A stretch of DNA of 64,000 nucleotides from JALNZF01 sp049793155 (GTDB lineage Bacteria > Nitrospirota > UBA9217): NCBI GenBank assembly GCA_049793155.1, contig JBARBN010000009.1:1-64000 (forward strand). The letters run 5' to 3'. The position numbers and the translations under genes are program-made. Shown here one piece after another: positions 18,543 to 26,746 of this stretch; within the stretch, counting starts at the first letter, position 1, and each line of letters starts with the position of its first letter. Below the pieces are notes generated by a model, which saw only the letters and a program-made list of their open reading frames with translations, had not been told where the DNA came from and searched no databases.

Positions 18543-18902
18543 TCACAGTCCCAATGGCAGGTTCGTTTCCGGTTTTCCGCTCCCAAAGCTCTTTGCCGCC
18601 AGTTGAGCCGTGTCAAAGACCTGGAATTTCTCGAGCACGCCGGTTGTGCGGAAGATATTCTTGATATAATCCGACATGCCCGCAAGCCGGATATCGCCGC
18701 CGAAAGACTGCATCCGTTTTCGCTCGTCAACCAGCACGGAAAGGACCGTAAAGTTGACATGCTCTACGGACTCGAAGTTCAGGATCAGGCCGTACATTTC
18801 GCCCTTGATCAGCTGGCCGATGACGCGGTTGATCTCCGCGATCTTCGCGGCGTCGATCTCGCCTTCCAGGTTCATCTGATATACCTTGAGTTTTGGTTCC
18901 AT
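18543..18902 (-). CDS. STAS-domain protein (anti-sigma-factor-antagonist fold) inside the dcw cluster
   Basis: The 119-residue protein from the ATG at 18902 fits a stand-alone STAS domain (beta start LKVYQMNLEGEIDAAKIAEI, then GLILNFESVEHVNFTVLSVL and GGDIRLAGMSDYIKNIFRTTGV). STAS proteins of the SpoIIAA/RsbV type bind anti-sigma kinases. The usual phosphorylated Ser in a D-S-[SAG]-G loop is replaced by N-F-T-V, so classic phospho-switching is doubtful. It begins 1 bp after the mraZ stop and belongs to the cluster transcript, where such a gene is not normally found. A partner kinase is not visible nearby. Confidence 0.85.
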   Translation of the reverse strand: MEPKLKVYQMNLEGEIDAAKIAEINRVIGQLIKGEMYGLILNFESVEHVNFTVLSVLVDERKRMQSFGGDIRLAGMSDYIKNIFRTTGVLEKFQVFDTAQLAAKSFGSGKPETNLPLGL

Positions 18903-18903
18903 G

Positions 18904-19338
18904 CTAAAGGCCCAGTGCGGCAAGCGTTTCGCCGATTTTGTCGCCGTTCTCAGAATTTCGTGCCTCCCACGCCTTGGCGTCCCATATCTCGATCTTATCG
19001 ATGATGCCTACAAGCATCACGTTCTTCATGATCCCCGCATGATCGCGATGAGCAGCGGGGATCAGCACGCGGCCCTGCTTGTCGAGCTCGCACTCTGTGG
19101 CCGAGGCAAGGAGAAATCGCATGAAGTCCTTGACCTCTTTTTTCATCGAGGGCAGAGTCCTGATCTTTTCCTCCAACTTCTCCCATTCCTCGAGCGGATA
19201 GACCGTGAGGCACTTGTCATAGTCCATGGCAAGTACGAGCCTGCCGTCGTACCGGTCTGCGATGATATCGCGGAACCTGGACGGAACGCTCACCCTTCCC
19301 TTGGAATCTACCGTATGTTCAAAGCTGCCTCGGAACAT
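18904..19338 (-). CDS. mraZ: Transcriptional regulator MraZ
   Basis: First gene of the dcw cluster and its autoregulator. It is a ring-shaped DNA-binding protein made of two AbrB-like halves. Both halves show the conserved motif: FEHTVDSKGRVSVPSRFR near the N-terminus and ECELDKQGRVLIPAAHR at about 82-98. 144 residues, normal. The operator (three TGGGN boxes) and a strong promoter lie immediately upstream. Confidence 0.97.
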   Translation of the reverse strand: MFRGSFEHTVDSKGRVSVPSRFRDIIADRYDGRLVLAMDYDKCLTVYPLEEWEKLEEKIRTLPSMKKEVKDFMRFLLASATECELDKQGRVLIPAAHRDHAGIMKNVMLVGIIDKIEIWDAKAWEARNSENGDKIGETLAALGL

Positions 19339-19344
19339 AGCCCT

Positions 19345-19369
19345 CCCCAGCCATACCCACCGTGCCCCA
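19345..19369 (-). promoter_or_regulatory. MraZ operator: three TGGGN boxes at 10-bp spacing
   Basis: On the minus strand TGGGG (19369-19365), TGGGT (19359-19355) and TGGGG (19349-19345) are each separated by exactly 5 bp. This is the repeat MraZ is known to bind. The boxes lie between the -10 element and the mraZ ATG, so binding should block transcript initiation or escape. Confidence 0.92.
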
Positions 19370-19391
19370 CTTTATACCACCTGCTGGGCAA

Positions 19392-19420
19392 AGTATATAA
19401 TTCATATGGGTTGATGTCAA
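19392..19420 (-). promoter_or_regulatory. Sigma-70 promoter of the dcw operon
   Basis: TTGACA (19420-19415), a 17-bp spacer and TATACT (19397-19392) on the minus strand. The expected start is near 19385, about 46 nt before mraZ. This is the strongest promoter seen for the cluster. Confidence 0.9.
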
Positions 19421-19535
19421 GGAAAATATTAATATTTTGAGATGTTACAGGGTGGGTGGGGAAGCGGGCTAAAAATGAATTTATGTTGTGCCTATAACTC
19501 AGGCAACCACAATATCTGGTATAACATAGAGCCGG

Positions 19536-19589
19536 ATTCCCGATTAAAAAACTTCGGGAATGACGATTTATAAACGTGTTTATATCGTC
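19536..19589. other. Two tandem hairpins in the gap between mraZ and the HNH gene
   Basis: Hairpin one pairs ATTCCCGA (19536-19543) with TCGGGAAT (19554-19561) around an A-rich loop. Hairpin two pairs GACGATTTATAAAC (19562-19575) with GTTTATATCGTC (19578-19589), with one bulge. They abut exactly. The 340-bp gap 19440-19787 is AT-rich and otherwise shows no gene. The element could be a repeat remnant or a structured RNA. Confidence 0.6.
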
Positions 19590-19702
19590 CCGTATGCCTT
19601 TATAGGGGATGTTGTGTAAACATATTTGTAATTACTGAATGAAGGAGATATGCATTTCATTTTTTGGCGTGACAATCGGTGAAGAAGCCGGTAGTATAAG
19701 CG

Positions 19703-19775
19703 ATGCAGGAGTCAGCAGTAAAAAAATAAACTGTTCCCCTTTTTCCTGACCCCTGACTTCTGGCTCCTGAATTCT
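19703..19775. repeat. Inverted-repeat word element, family GGAGTCAG, before the HNH gene
   Basis: The left arm (about 19705-19719) reads gcaggagtcagcagt. The right arm (19745-19773) is cctgacccctgacttctggc followed by tcctgaatt. The spacer is A/T-rich. The right arm ends 13 bp before the HNH start codon, just as the related element at 35711-35780 ends about 25 bp before rlmI. Confidence 0.72.
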
Positions 19776-19787
19776 TCTTCGCATTCT

Positions 19788-20084
19788 ATGACCGATTATT
19801 TCATTACTGTCGATGACGAACACATCAAAAGAGAGAAGGCAAAGGCCCGCGAACTTCGCGGTTCCCAGTGGTGGAAACGGAAGCGCTCTTCCGGCATCTG
19901 CTATTATTGTGGCAAAAAATTCAAGGCGGTTGATCTGACCATGGACCATCTGATCCCGATCGTGCGCGGCGGGAAATCCGTGCAGGGGAACCTCGTGCCT
20001 GCATGCAAAGCGTGCAACAACAAAAAAAAATATCTTCTGCCCACCGAATGGGAAGAGTATCTTAACTCTCTCAAAAAAGAATAG
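19788..20084 (+). CDS. HNH endonuclease family protein
   Basis: 98-residue protein with a compact HNH nuclease: CYYCGKKF and CKACNNKKK form a zinc-binding Cys pair around the catalytic LTMDHLIPIVRGGKSVQGNLVPACK (Asp-His start of the beta-beta-alpha-metal site, and a conserved Asn). Stand-alone HNH proteins of this size are common and mostly uncharacterised. Roles range from homing-like nucleases to restriction or phage functions. No ribosome site is visible before the ATG at 19788. It is alone on its strand between the dcw promoter and the possible integron cassette. Confidence 0.85.
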   Translation: MTDYFITVDDEHIKREKAKARELRGSQWWKRKRSSGICYYCGKKFKAVDLTMDHLIPIVRGGKSVQGNLVPACKACNNKKKYLLPTEWEEYLNSLKKE

Positions 20085-20245
20085 CCCTAGCGTGCAACAA
20101 AGATCCACAACCGATGCAATTACATAAAAATTGAATAGAGAATTTGCATACTCAGTAGATTTGATATTACATGAACTGCATGTTGGTCCGATGCCTAGCT
20201 ATAAGGATTCCTGTCGGTTATATCAATTATTTATAAGCAGCAATC

Positions 20246-20274
20246 TTGACCATTCATATAATCTATGCTACTGT
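20246..20274 (+). promoter_or_regulatory. Probable sigma-70 promoter of the zinc-ribbon gene
   Basis: TTGACC (20246-20251), a 17-bp spacer and TACTGT (20269-20274), 40 bp before the ATG at 20315. Gene cassettes usually lack their own promoter, so this one would let the gene be expressed away from an integron. Confidence 0.55.
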
Positions 20275-20314
20275 AATCCGTCCCTATAATCACTTGTTAA
20301 TCACAGAGGAATTC

Positions 20315-20917
20315 ATGCCTTTCTGTCCGAATCCTGACTGTCCACATAGAAGAAGTTTAGGAGAACCAGCCGCGTTTAACAAAGGCGTGACGACCTGCTC
20401 CGACTGTGGCAGCACATTGTCTGAAACGGCTCCTCACTTTGAACCTTTACGAAAATCAAAAGTAATTATGGGTTGGAAATGTCCAGAATGCGGTTCCATG
20501 AATCATGAAGATATATCACTATGCTCTTGCGGTTTTGATTCAAATAGACCAGTTATGATTCGTAATCAGAGTGCACAGAAGGCCGTTCCTGCAGAAATTA
20601 ATGAGTCAGCATTTGGAAGCGCAGTGGAACTGACAAAACAAGAGCGAAAGTTTGCAGAGATCTCCGCTAAGAAATGTCATCGTTTCTTTTATAGGAACAG
20701 CCAAAGGATTGGATGGGTTGGGGTTATTCTTTTTATGATAGGTTTATTTCGCATTCCTCCGTTACCTCCACGGAGTCATAAATTACTTGTTGATGTGGGT
20801 ACTTTTATGACCGTTTCAAGTATGTTTACTTTTGCTATGACAGTAGCCGGAAAACTTTATATCAATCTTAAGGCTCTTGAAAAGAGTGCACGTGACGAAA
20901 GCGGAATAATCGAATAG
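20315..20917 (+). CDS. Zinc-ribbon, two-span membrane protein of unknown function (candidate gene cassette)
   Basis: About 200 residues from the ATG at 20315, chosen because AGAGGA lies 5 nt upstream. The first half holds three Cys pairs: CPNPDCPH, CSDCGS, and a second ribbon WKCPECGSMNHEDISLCSCGF. After a linker, two hydrophobic segments follow (about IGWVGVILFMIGLFRI and FMTVSSMFTFAMTVAG). I do not recognise the family. The gene is markedly more AT-rich than its neighbours and is followed 15 bp later by an attC-like site, both signs of acquisition by transfer. Confidence 0.75.
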   Translation: MPFCPNPDCPHRRSLGEPAAFNKGVTTCSDCGSTLSETAPHFEPLRKSKVIMGWKCPECGSMNHEDISLCSCGFDSNRPVMIRNQSAQKAVPAEINESAFGSAVELTKQERKFAEISAKKCHRFFYRNSQRIGWVGVILFMIGLFRIPPLPPRSHKLLVDVGTFMTVSSMFTFAMTVAGKLYINLKALEKSARDESGIIE

Positions 20918-20932
20918 AAGCAACAGCGATAT

Positions 20933-20982
20933 TTTTAACAAGTCATTCGAGCCGCCAATTGCGGCTCAACTTGTCGTTATTC
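20933..20982 (+). repeat. attC-like integron recombination site
   Basis: The segment starts with TTTTAAC and ends with GTTATTC, matching the outer core pattern of AAC at one end and GTT at the other. Between them TCATTC and GAGCCGC (20949-20955) pair through the loop CAATT with GCGGCTC, leaving unpaired bases on one side as attC sites do. The left half resembles the aadA-type attC left half (AACAA.TCATTC.AGCCG). At 50 bp it is slightly short. It lies 15 bp after the stop codon of the zinc-ribbon gene, the normal cassette layout. Confidence 0.6.
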
Positions 20983-21060
20983 TAACTACTGAGTCCAAAA
21001 AATATCATAGTGATTCTTCATCAACTAAAAACTCTAAAAGAACACATGTCCACCTTATTT

Positions 21061-22938
21061 CTACCGGCTTCCCCTCTTCCTCTTTTCAAGCGCCACCATA
21101 AGAAGTGACAATGCCGCCGGGGTAACACCGGAGATGCGCGATGCCTGGCCGAGCGAGACCGGCTGTACCTGCTTGAGCTTTTGCCTCACCTCGCTGCCGA
21201 GGCCGGTCACCGCGTCATAGTCCATGTCCGCAGGGACGGCCTTCTGTTCCAGCGATGCAAAGCGCTCCACCTGCTGAAGCTGACGCTGAATATATCCTTC
21301 ATATTTCACCTGGATCTCTACCTGTTTTGCCGCTGCCGTATCAAGCAGTGTTTCAGGTGTGCTGATCCGTGCAATATCCCCGTAACCCAGCTCCGGCCGC
21401 TTGAGGAGTTGATCGAGCGATGCTTCTCCCGGCAGTTCCGCGGAGCCCTGCTGTGCGAGCACAGCGTTGACCTCGGGTGTGGACTTGACCCAGGTTTTCT
21501 TAAGCCGTGTTATTTCACGCTCGATACTTTCCTTTTTCTCAAGGAATTGTTTGTACACCTCCCTTGATACGAGGCCGAGGTCATATCCCTTGTCCCGGAG
21601 CCTCAGGTCCGCGTTGTCCTCGCGCAGGATGAGTCGATACTCTGCCCGGGAAGTGAACATGCGGTAAGGCTCGTTCGTCCCCCGCGTCACGAGGTCATCG
21701 ATCAACACTCCGAGGTAGGCCTCCGCGCGCGTGAGGATAAGGGGTTGGCGTTTCCGGATCTTGAGTGCGGCGTTTATGCCGGCCATCAGTCCCTGGGCAG
21801 CGGCCTCCTCATATCCCGACGTTCCATTGATCTGGCCGGCGAAGTAGAGCCCGCTCACCTTTTTCGTCTCGAGTGTGTGCTGGATCTGGGTTGGCGGCGC
21901 AAAGTCGTACTCGATTGCATAGGCAGGCCGCATGATCTCGACCTCCTCGAGACCTGAAATGGACCGGTACATCTGGACTTGAACATCGTACGGCAGGCTC
22001 GTGGACACACCATTCGCGTAGTATTCCTCGGTATCAAGACCCTCCGGTTCAAGGAAGACCTGATGTCGTTCTCGCTCTGAAAATCTTTTTACCTTGTCCT
22101 CAATGGAGGGGCAGTAGCGTGGCCCGACCCCTTTTATCATACCGGTATAAAGTGGGGACCGGTCAAGGTTATTTAAGATTATTTCGTGTGTTTTTGTGTT
22201 CGTATAGGTGAGAAAACAAGGCAATTGTGGGAGTGGATGACTATTTTCAGTAAAAGAGAAGAATGGGGCCGGATCATCGCCGTGCTGCATTTTCATCTTT
22301 GAAAAATCAATCGTTCTTCCATTCAGCCGTGCAGGAGTGCCGGTCTTGAGACGGCCTATCTCGAAGCCGAGTTCCCTCAGGCTGTCCGAAAGTCCGATCG
22401 ACGGAAACTCCCCTGCCCTGCCCGAGGGATAATGCGCCATGCCGATGTGGATCAGGCCCTTCAGGAAGGTACCCGTTGTTACGATCACCGCTGATGACAG
22501 ATACTGTACGCCGATAGCGGTCTCGACCCCGATGATCCTGTGGTCCTCAACAAGGAACTTCTCGACCGTCCCCTGCTTCACATCCAGGCCCGGCTGCTTC
22601 TCAACCGCTTCCTTCATGGCGAGCCGGTACCGTTGCTTGTCTGCCTGGGCACGTGTTCCGTGGACGGCCGGACCCTTGCTCTGGTTAAGGGTGCGGAACT
22701 GGATGCCGGTCCGGTCGATGATCTTCGCCATCTCGCCGCCGAGCGCGTCGATCTCTTTCACAAGGTGCCCCTTGGCCAGGCCGCCGATGGCCGGGTTGCA
22801 TGACATCAGCGCGATGCTGTCGAGGTTCATGGTGAGCATGAGTGTGGAGCAGCCCATGCGCGCTGAGGCCAGTGCGGCCTCGCAGCCGGCATGCCCTGCG
22901 CCGATCACGATGACGTCGTAGGTTTTATCTAAAGACAC
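21061..22938 (-). CDS. mnmG: tRNA uridine-5-carboxymethylaminomethyl modification enzyme MnmG (GidA)
   Basis: FAD-dependent partner of MnmE that modifies U34 of several tRNAs. Signatures: YDVIVIGAGHAGCEAALASARMG (FAD loop), CNPAIGGLAKGHLVKEIDALGG with the conserved Cys, and the C-terminal helical part ending PAALSLLMVALEKRK. 625 residues, full length. The start is GTG at 22938 with GGAG upstream. It follows mnmE on the minus strand across an inverted-repeat element. It is convergent with the possible cassette. Confidence 0.97.
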   Translation of the reverse strand: MSLDKTYDVIVIGAGHAGCEAALASARMGCSTLMLTMNLDSIALMSCNPAIGGLAKGHLVKEIDALGGEMAKIIDRTGIQFRTLNQSKGPAVHGTRAQADKQRYRLAMKEAVEKQPGLDVKQGTVEKFLVEDHRIIGVETAIGVQYLSSAVIVTTGTFLKGLIHIGMAHYPSGRAGEFPSIGLSDSLRELGFEIGRLKTGTPARLNGRTIDFSKMKMQHGDDPAPFFSFTENSHPLPQLPCFLTYTNTKTHEIILNNLDRSPLYTGMIKGVGPRYCPSIEDKVKRFSERERHQVFLEPEGLDTEEYYANGVSTSLPYDVQVQMYRSISGLEEVEIMRPAYAIEYDFAPPTQIQHTLETKKVSGLYFAGQINGTSGYEEAAAQGLMAGINAALKIRKRQPLILTRAEAYLGVLIDDLVTRGTNEPYRMFTSRAEYRLILREDNADLRLRDKGYDLGLVSREVYKQFLEKKESIEREITRLKKTWVKSTPEVNAVLAQQGSAELPGEASLDQLLKRPELGYGDIARISTPETLLDTAAAKQVEIQVKYEGYIQRQLQQVERFASLEQKAVPADMDYDAVTGLGSEVRQKLKQVQPVSLGQASRISGVTPAALSLLMVALEKRKRGSR

Positions 22939-22956
22939 CAGTCAACTCCAAATATT

Positions 22957-23106
22957 TTTAACCACGGAGACACGGAGGCACGGAGAAAAAATTACCTGAG
23001 AAGAGAGCTGACGGCGACTCGCTTTCAGAAACCCAAAACAGATTATTATCATTGTATCAGTTTTTTTTTGCACTTCTCCGTGTCTCCGTGCCTCTGTGGT
23101 AAAGCC
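22957..23106. repeat. Inverted-repeat word element, family ACCACGGAGACACGGAG, between mnmE and mnmG
   Basis: The left arm (22959-22986) reads ttaaccacggagacacggag plus gcacggag. The right arm (about 23073-23102) is the reverse complement (cttctccgtgtctccgtgcc and tctgtggtaa). The spacer is about 85 bp and AT-rich. The arms match almost base for base over about 28 bp. Similar cacggag strings are known to me from other environmental bacterial genomes. Confidence 0.85.
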
Positions 23107-23121
23107 TGCTATTGTTTTTCT

Positions 23122-24492
23122 CTATTTCCCAATGCAGAAATCATTGAATATCCGCTCAAGGATGTCTTCCGTATAGATCGCCCCGATGATCAGTCCCAGG
23201 CTGTCGAGCGCACCCCGGAGGTCCAGGGAAATGAACTCCGGTGAGAGGCCGGACGTGATCGATTCGAGTGCTTTTTGAAGGCTATCCTTTGTCTGGTCGA
23301 GCGCTGTTTTGTGCCGCTGGTTCACGGCCCAGACATGCTCCCGCGAGCTGATCGTCCCCTGCTTCACCCGGTCTGAAATTGCGCGCTTCAGGTCATCAAG
23401 CCCCTCGCCGGTTCGGCACGATACGGAAACCTGCGCCACCGGTTCTTTCAGCTGCTCGAGCCTTCTCGGAAGGTCCGATTTGTTGATGATCGCGATCACG
23501 TGTTTGCCCTGCAGTTCGTCCATCACGCGCCGGTCCTCGGCAGTGAACGATTGGGAACCATCGAGAACAAAAAGCACAATATCGGCGGACGCGATGGCCC
23601 CGATGCTTCGGCGAACTCCCTCTTGCTCCACGATGTCATGGGAATGCCGTATGCCGGCGGTGTCCAGAATTCTGAGCGGCACGTCCGCGATGTTCAGGTA
23701 TTCTTCCAGCACGTCACGCGTCGTTCCCGGGACCTCGGTCACGATCGCCCGGTTTTGTTTCAAAAGCGCGTTCAGGAGCGAGGATTTGCCGACGTTCGGC
23801 TTGCCCACGATGGCGGTCGCGAACCCGTCCCGGAGTATCCTTCCATAAGCGTAACTGGAAAGCAGAGAGTCAACCGCGGCCAGCAAGCCGTCCGCTTCGT
23901 CCGCGAGCGGCTGTCCCGTCCCGGTCTCAATGTCCTCCTCGGGAAAATCGATCCCCGCCTCTACTGCGGCGATGAGCGACAGCAGCCGATCGCGAAGCGC
24001 GGCGATCTCCCCTGAGAGGCCGCCAAGCAGCTGTTCATTCGCCGCCCGGAGAGAGAGATCGGTCTTTGCCCCGATGATGTCCATGACAGCCTCGGCCTGG
24101 GCAAGGTCTATCCTGCCGTTCAAGAACGCCCGCTTGGTGAACTCTCCCGGTTCCGCCTGTCTCGCGCCTGCCGAGACACACAGGCCCAGAGTCCGCCAGA
24201 GCGGCATCATGCCGCCGTGACAGTGTATCTCGACCACGTCTTCCCTCGTATACGTTGACGGCGCGCGCATTACGATGAGCAACGCTTCATCCACGGTCTC
24301 GCCGGAGTCCGGATCAAGAACATGACCGTAGAGAACGGAGTGCGAAGGGGCGGTTGTGAGGTTCTTGCCCCTGCGCGGCTTGAATATCTGTAAGGCGGTC
24401 CCGATCGCCGCCCCGCCGCTGATGCGGATGATGCCGATACCTCCGGCGCCCGGCGGTGTTGAGACGGCGCAAATGGTGTCCTGTTCTGACAT
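23122..24492 (-). CDS. mnmE: tRNA modification GTPase MnmE (TrmE)
   Basis: GTPase that acts with MnmG on tRNA U34. The order is a folate-binding N-terminal domain (TICAVSTPPGAGGIGIIRISG), a helical domain, a G domain with GKPNVGKSSLLNALL, GTTRD, DTAGIR and NKSD, and the C-terminal CIGK motif (FNDFCIGK) with the essential Cys. 456 residues. The ATG at 24492 follows a 570-bp gap. Confidence 0.97.
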   Translation of the reverse strand: MSEQDTICAVSTPPGAGGIGIIRISGGAAIGTALQIFKPRRGKNLTTAPSHSVLYGHVLDPDSGETVDEALLIVMRAPSTYTREDVVEIHCHGGMMPLWRTLGLCVSAGARQAEPGEFTKRAFLNGRIDLAQAEAVMDIIGAKTDLSLRAANEQLLGGLSGEIAALRDRLLSLIAAVEAGIDFPEEDIETGTGQPLADEADGLLAAVDSLLSSYAYGRILRDGFATAIVGKPNVGKSSLLNALLKQNRAIVTEVPGTTRDVLEEYLNIADVPLRILDTAGIRHSHDIVEQEGVRRSIGAIASADIVLFVLDGSQSFTAEDRRVMDELQGKHVIAIINKSDLPRRLEQLKEPVAQVSVSCRTGEGLDDLKRAISDRVKQGTISSREHVWAVNQRHKTALDQTKDSLQKALESITSGLSPEFISLDLRGALDSLGLIIGAIYTEDILERIFNDFCIGK

Positions 24493-25060
24493 GGCGGTAT
24501 ATTACCATAAACAGGGGAGGGGCGAAAAAGAAAATATGTGACTGCCCAGGTCTCTGTCAAACAAAGCCACAAAGACACTAAGAACGGCTTTAAAACTTGG
24601 CGTAAAACCAAAAGCTAGTTAATCTGGGTCTCCCGGGTTTTGTGTGGGTCGCTTTTATCTGTTTTTCATTCGCACATGTCACGATCCTATTTTTTCTGCA
24701 CCCCAGTTCACAGCTTCGCGCAGGGCATGATTGCCAGTACTGATAACAAGCCTTTCGAGCATCGCAGCACTTTCCCTCGCCCGGGGGAACGGGCTCGGCC
24801 GTGTCTGCCCGGCTTTGTGGCAACTTCGTTCTTTTCCGCCTTGGCATGCTTGTGCGCGAACCTGTTCATGGGATGCAGGGGCTTCTGGAAAGGCACATAG
24901 TTCTGCCGTTCCCCTGCGCCTGCGGGTATAATCATCGGCGTTGCTCTCGCAATGATAAATTGCGTGCATCCTCAATATTTTTTATGATACAATTCACTAA
25001 TTGCATATTCCTGAAAGTAAGTCGCGTTAATTCGAGCTGATGCACGGCAGGGGAGAGGGT
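24493..25060. other. 568-bp gap between mnmE and pgi with no assigned gene
   Basis: Divergent intergenic region. Near 24553-24585 lies a single arm of repeat-type words (aaagccacaaagacactaag). The middle (24690-24930) is GC-rich and open in several frames on both strands, but no frame has a ribosome site with a recognisable product. I compared it by eye with RNase P RNA, tmRNA, SRP RNA and common riboswitches and saw none of their signatures. It may be a decayed gene or an unrecognised RNA. Confidence 0.4.
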
Positions 25061-26659
25061 ATGAACGACAAACAGCTATGGGAGCGGTACAAAAAATATC
25101 TCTGCGAGTGTCCTTCGATCGGCATGACGCTCGACATCAGCAGGATGAACTTTGCTGACGATTATCTCCCGCGCATGGAACCCGATATCCAGAGGGCGTA
25201 CGCGGCCATGGATGCGCTCGAATCAGGGGCGATCGCCAACCCTGACGAGAACCGCATGGTAGGCCACTATTGGCTCAGGGCCCCGGGGCTCGCGCCGTCG
25301 CCGGAGATCAGGAGAGAGATCGAGGACACCATCAAGGCGATAAAGGACTTCACGTTCACCATCCACGCGGGAAAGATCTTTCCCCGGAAGCGTGCCCGTT
25401 TCACGCATGTTCTGGGCATCGGCATCGGGGGCTCGGCCCTGGGACCGCAATTCATCGCCGATGCGCTCGGGACGACTGCGGATAAAATGAAACCGCATTT
25501 TCTGGACAATACAGACCCGCAAGGTATAAGCCGGGTGCTGAACGAGATCGGGAAGGATCTGGCGGATACGCTTACGGTGGTGATCTCAAAAAGCGGCGGA
25601 ACTATTGAGACCAGGAATGGGATGCTGGAGGTTGCCGCAGTCTATAAAAAGGCCAAACTCTCCTTTGAGCGGCACGCTGTTGCGGTGACTGGAGTGGGAA
25701 GCAAGCTCTATGAAACTGCAAAAAAAGATGCTTGGATAACAATATTTCCTATGTGGGATTGGGTTGGTGGGAGAACATCGCTGTTTTCGGCAGTTGGCCT
25801 GTTATCGGCATCATTGCAGGGAATTCATACAGAAGGATTATTACAAGGCGCTAAACTCTGTGACGAGCTAACTCGGGGAAAAGAAACCAGCTCCAACCCG
25901 GCAGCGCTCCTCGCCCTTGCCTGGTATCATGCAACAGGTGGCAGTGGAAAGAAGGACATGGTGATCCTTCCTTATAGGGACCGTTTGATGCTCTTTCCAA
26001 AATATCTCCAGCAGCTTATCATGGAGTCGCTCGGCAAGGAAAAGGACCTGGACAACAAGGTCGTTAACCAGGGGATCGCGGTCTACGGCAATAAAGGCAC
26101 CACTGACCAGCATGCCTATGTGCAGCAGCTCCGGGACGGAGTGAATAATTTTTTTGCCACCTTTGTCGAAGTGCTTTATGACCGGGAGGGGTCTTCCCTG
26201 GAGGTTGAGCCCGGAATTACGAGCGGGGACTATCTGAGCGCCTTTCTCCACGGAACGAGGAGCGCCCTGCACGAAAGCAAGCGCGAGTCGATCACCATCT
26301 CGATCGACAAGCTCGATGCACGATCCATCGGCGCGCTCGTTGCGCTCTATGAACGCGCAGTAGGGTTTTACGCCACGCTGGTGAACATCAATGCATACCA
26401 CCAGCCCGGGGTCGAGGCGGGGAAAAAGATGGCCGAAGCGATCATCAAACGCCAGGTCGAGGTGTTGACCTATCTGCGGAACAATACCGGGAGATCTTTT
26501 ACCGCGGACGAGATAGCGGTAAATATCGGAGCAGAAGAGAATGCGGAGTCGGTATTCAACATCCTTGAACATGCGAGCGCGAATGCGGACCATGGGGTGA
26601 AGAAGGAAGCGGGGAAGAATGTTTTTGAATCAAGGTATGAGGCGCTGTCAAACAACTGA
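25061..26659 (+). CDS. pgi: Glucose-6-phosphate isomerase
   Basis: Interconverts glucose-6-phosphate and fructose-6-phosphate. The SIS-fold core shows VLGIGIGGSALGPQ, the phosphate-binding VVISKSGGTIET, WDWVGGRTSLFSAVG, and the catalytic region NKGTTDQHAYVQQL. 532 residues from the ATG at 25061. The purine-rich GGGGAGAGGG upstream supports that start over 25040. It belongs to the longer bacterial form. Convergent with the class-V aminotransferase gene, with 87 bp between and no clear terminator. Confidence 0.95.
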   Translation: MNDKQLWERYKKYLCECPSIGMTLDISRMNFADDYLPRMEPDIQRAYAAMDALESGAIANPDENRMVGHYWLRAPGLAPSPEIRREIEDTIKAIKDFTFTIHAGKIFPRKRARFTHVLGIGIGGSALGPQFIADALGTTADKMKPHFLDNTDPQGISRVLNEIGKDLADTLTVVISKSGGTIETRNGMLEVAAVYKKAKLSFERHAVAVTGVGSKLYETAKKDAWITIFPMWDWVGGRTSLFSAVGLLSASLQGIHTEGLLQGAKLCDELTRGKETSSNPAALLALAWYHATGGSGKKDMVILPYRDRLMLFPKYLQQLIMESLGKEKDLDNKVVNQGIAVYGNKGTTDQHAYVQQLRDGVNNFFATFVEVLYDREGSSLEVEPGITSGDYLSAFLHGTRSALHESKRESITISIDKLDARSIGALVALYERAVGFYATLVNINAYHQPGVEAGKKMAEAIIKRQVEVLTYLRNNTGRSFTADEIAVNIGAEENAESVFNILEHASANADHGVKKEAGKNVFESRYEALSNN

Positions 26660-26746
26660 ACAGAGAAACGGCGTTTGTCCCGGATTAATGCGGATAAGTT
26701 AAAATCCGACGCTTCCGTGTCAAAATGTTCTTTGCAGGATAAATCG

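Noticed and set aside
19650..19682. Ten-codon frame after AAGGAG upstream of the HNH gene, considered as a leader peptide
   Set aside because: Only 2 nt separate the ribosome-site-like motif from the ATG and no attenuator follows. Most likely chance.
24690..24930. GC-rich stretch checked as RNase P RNA, tmRNA or SRP RNA
   Set aside because: None of the invariant segments of those RNAs (such as the RNase P P4 strands or the tmRNA ends) is visible.
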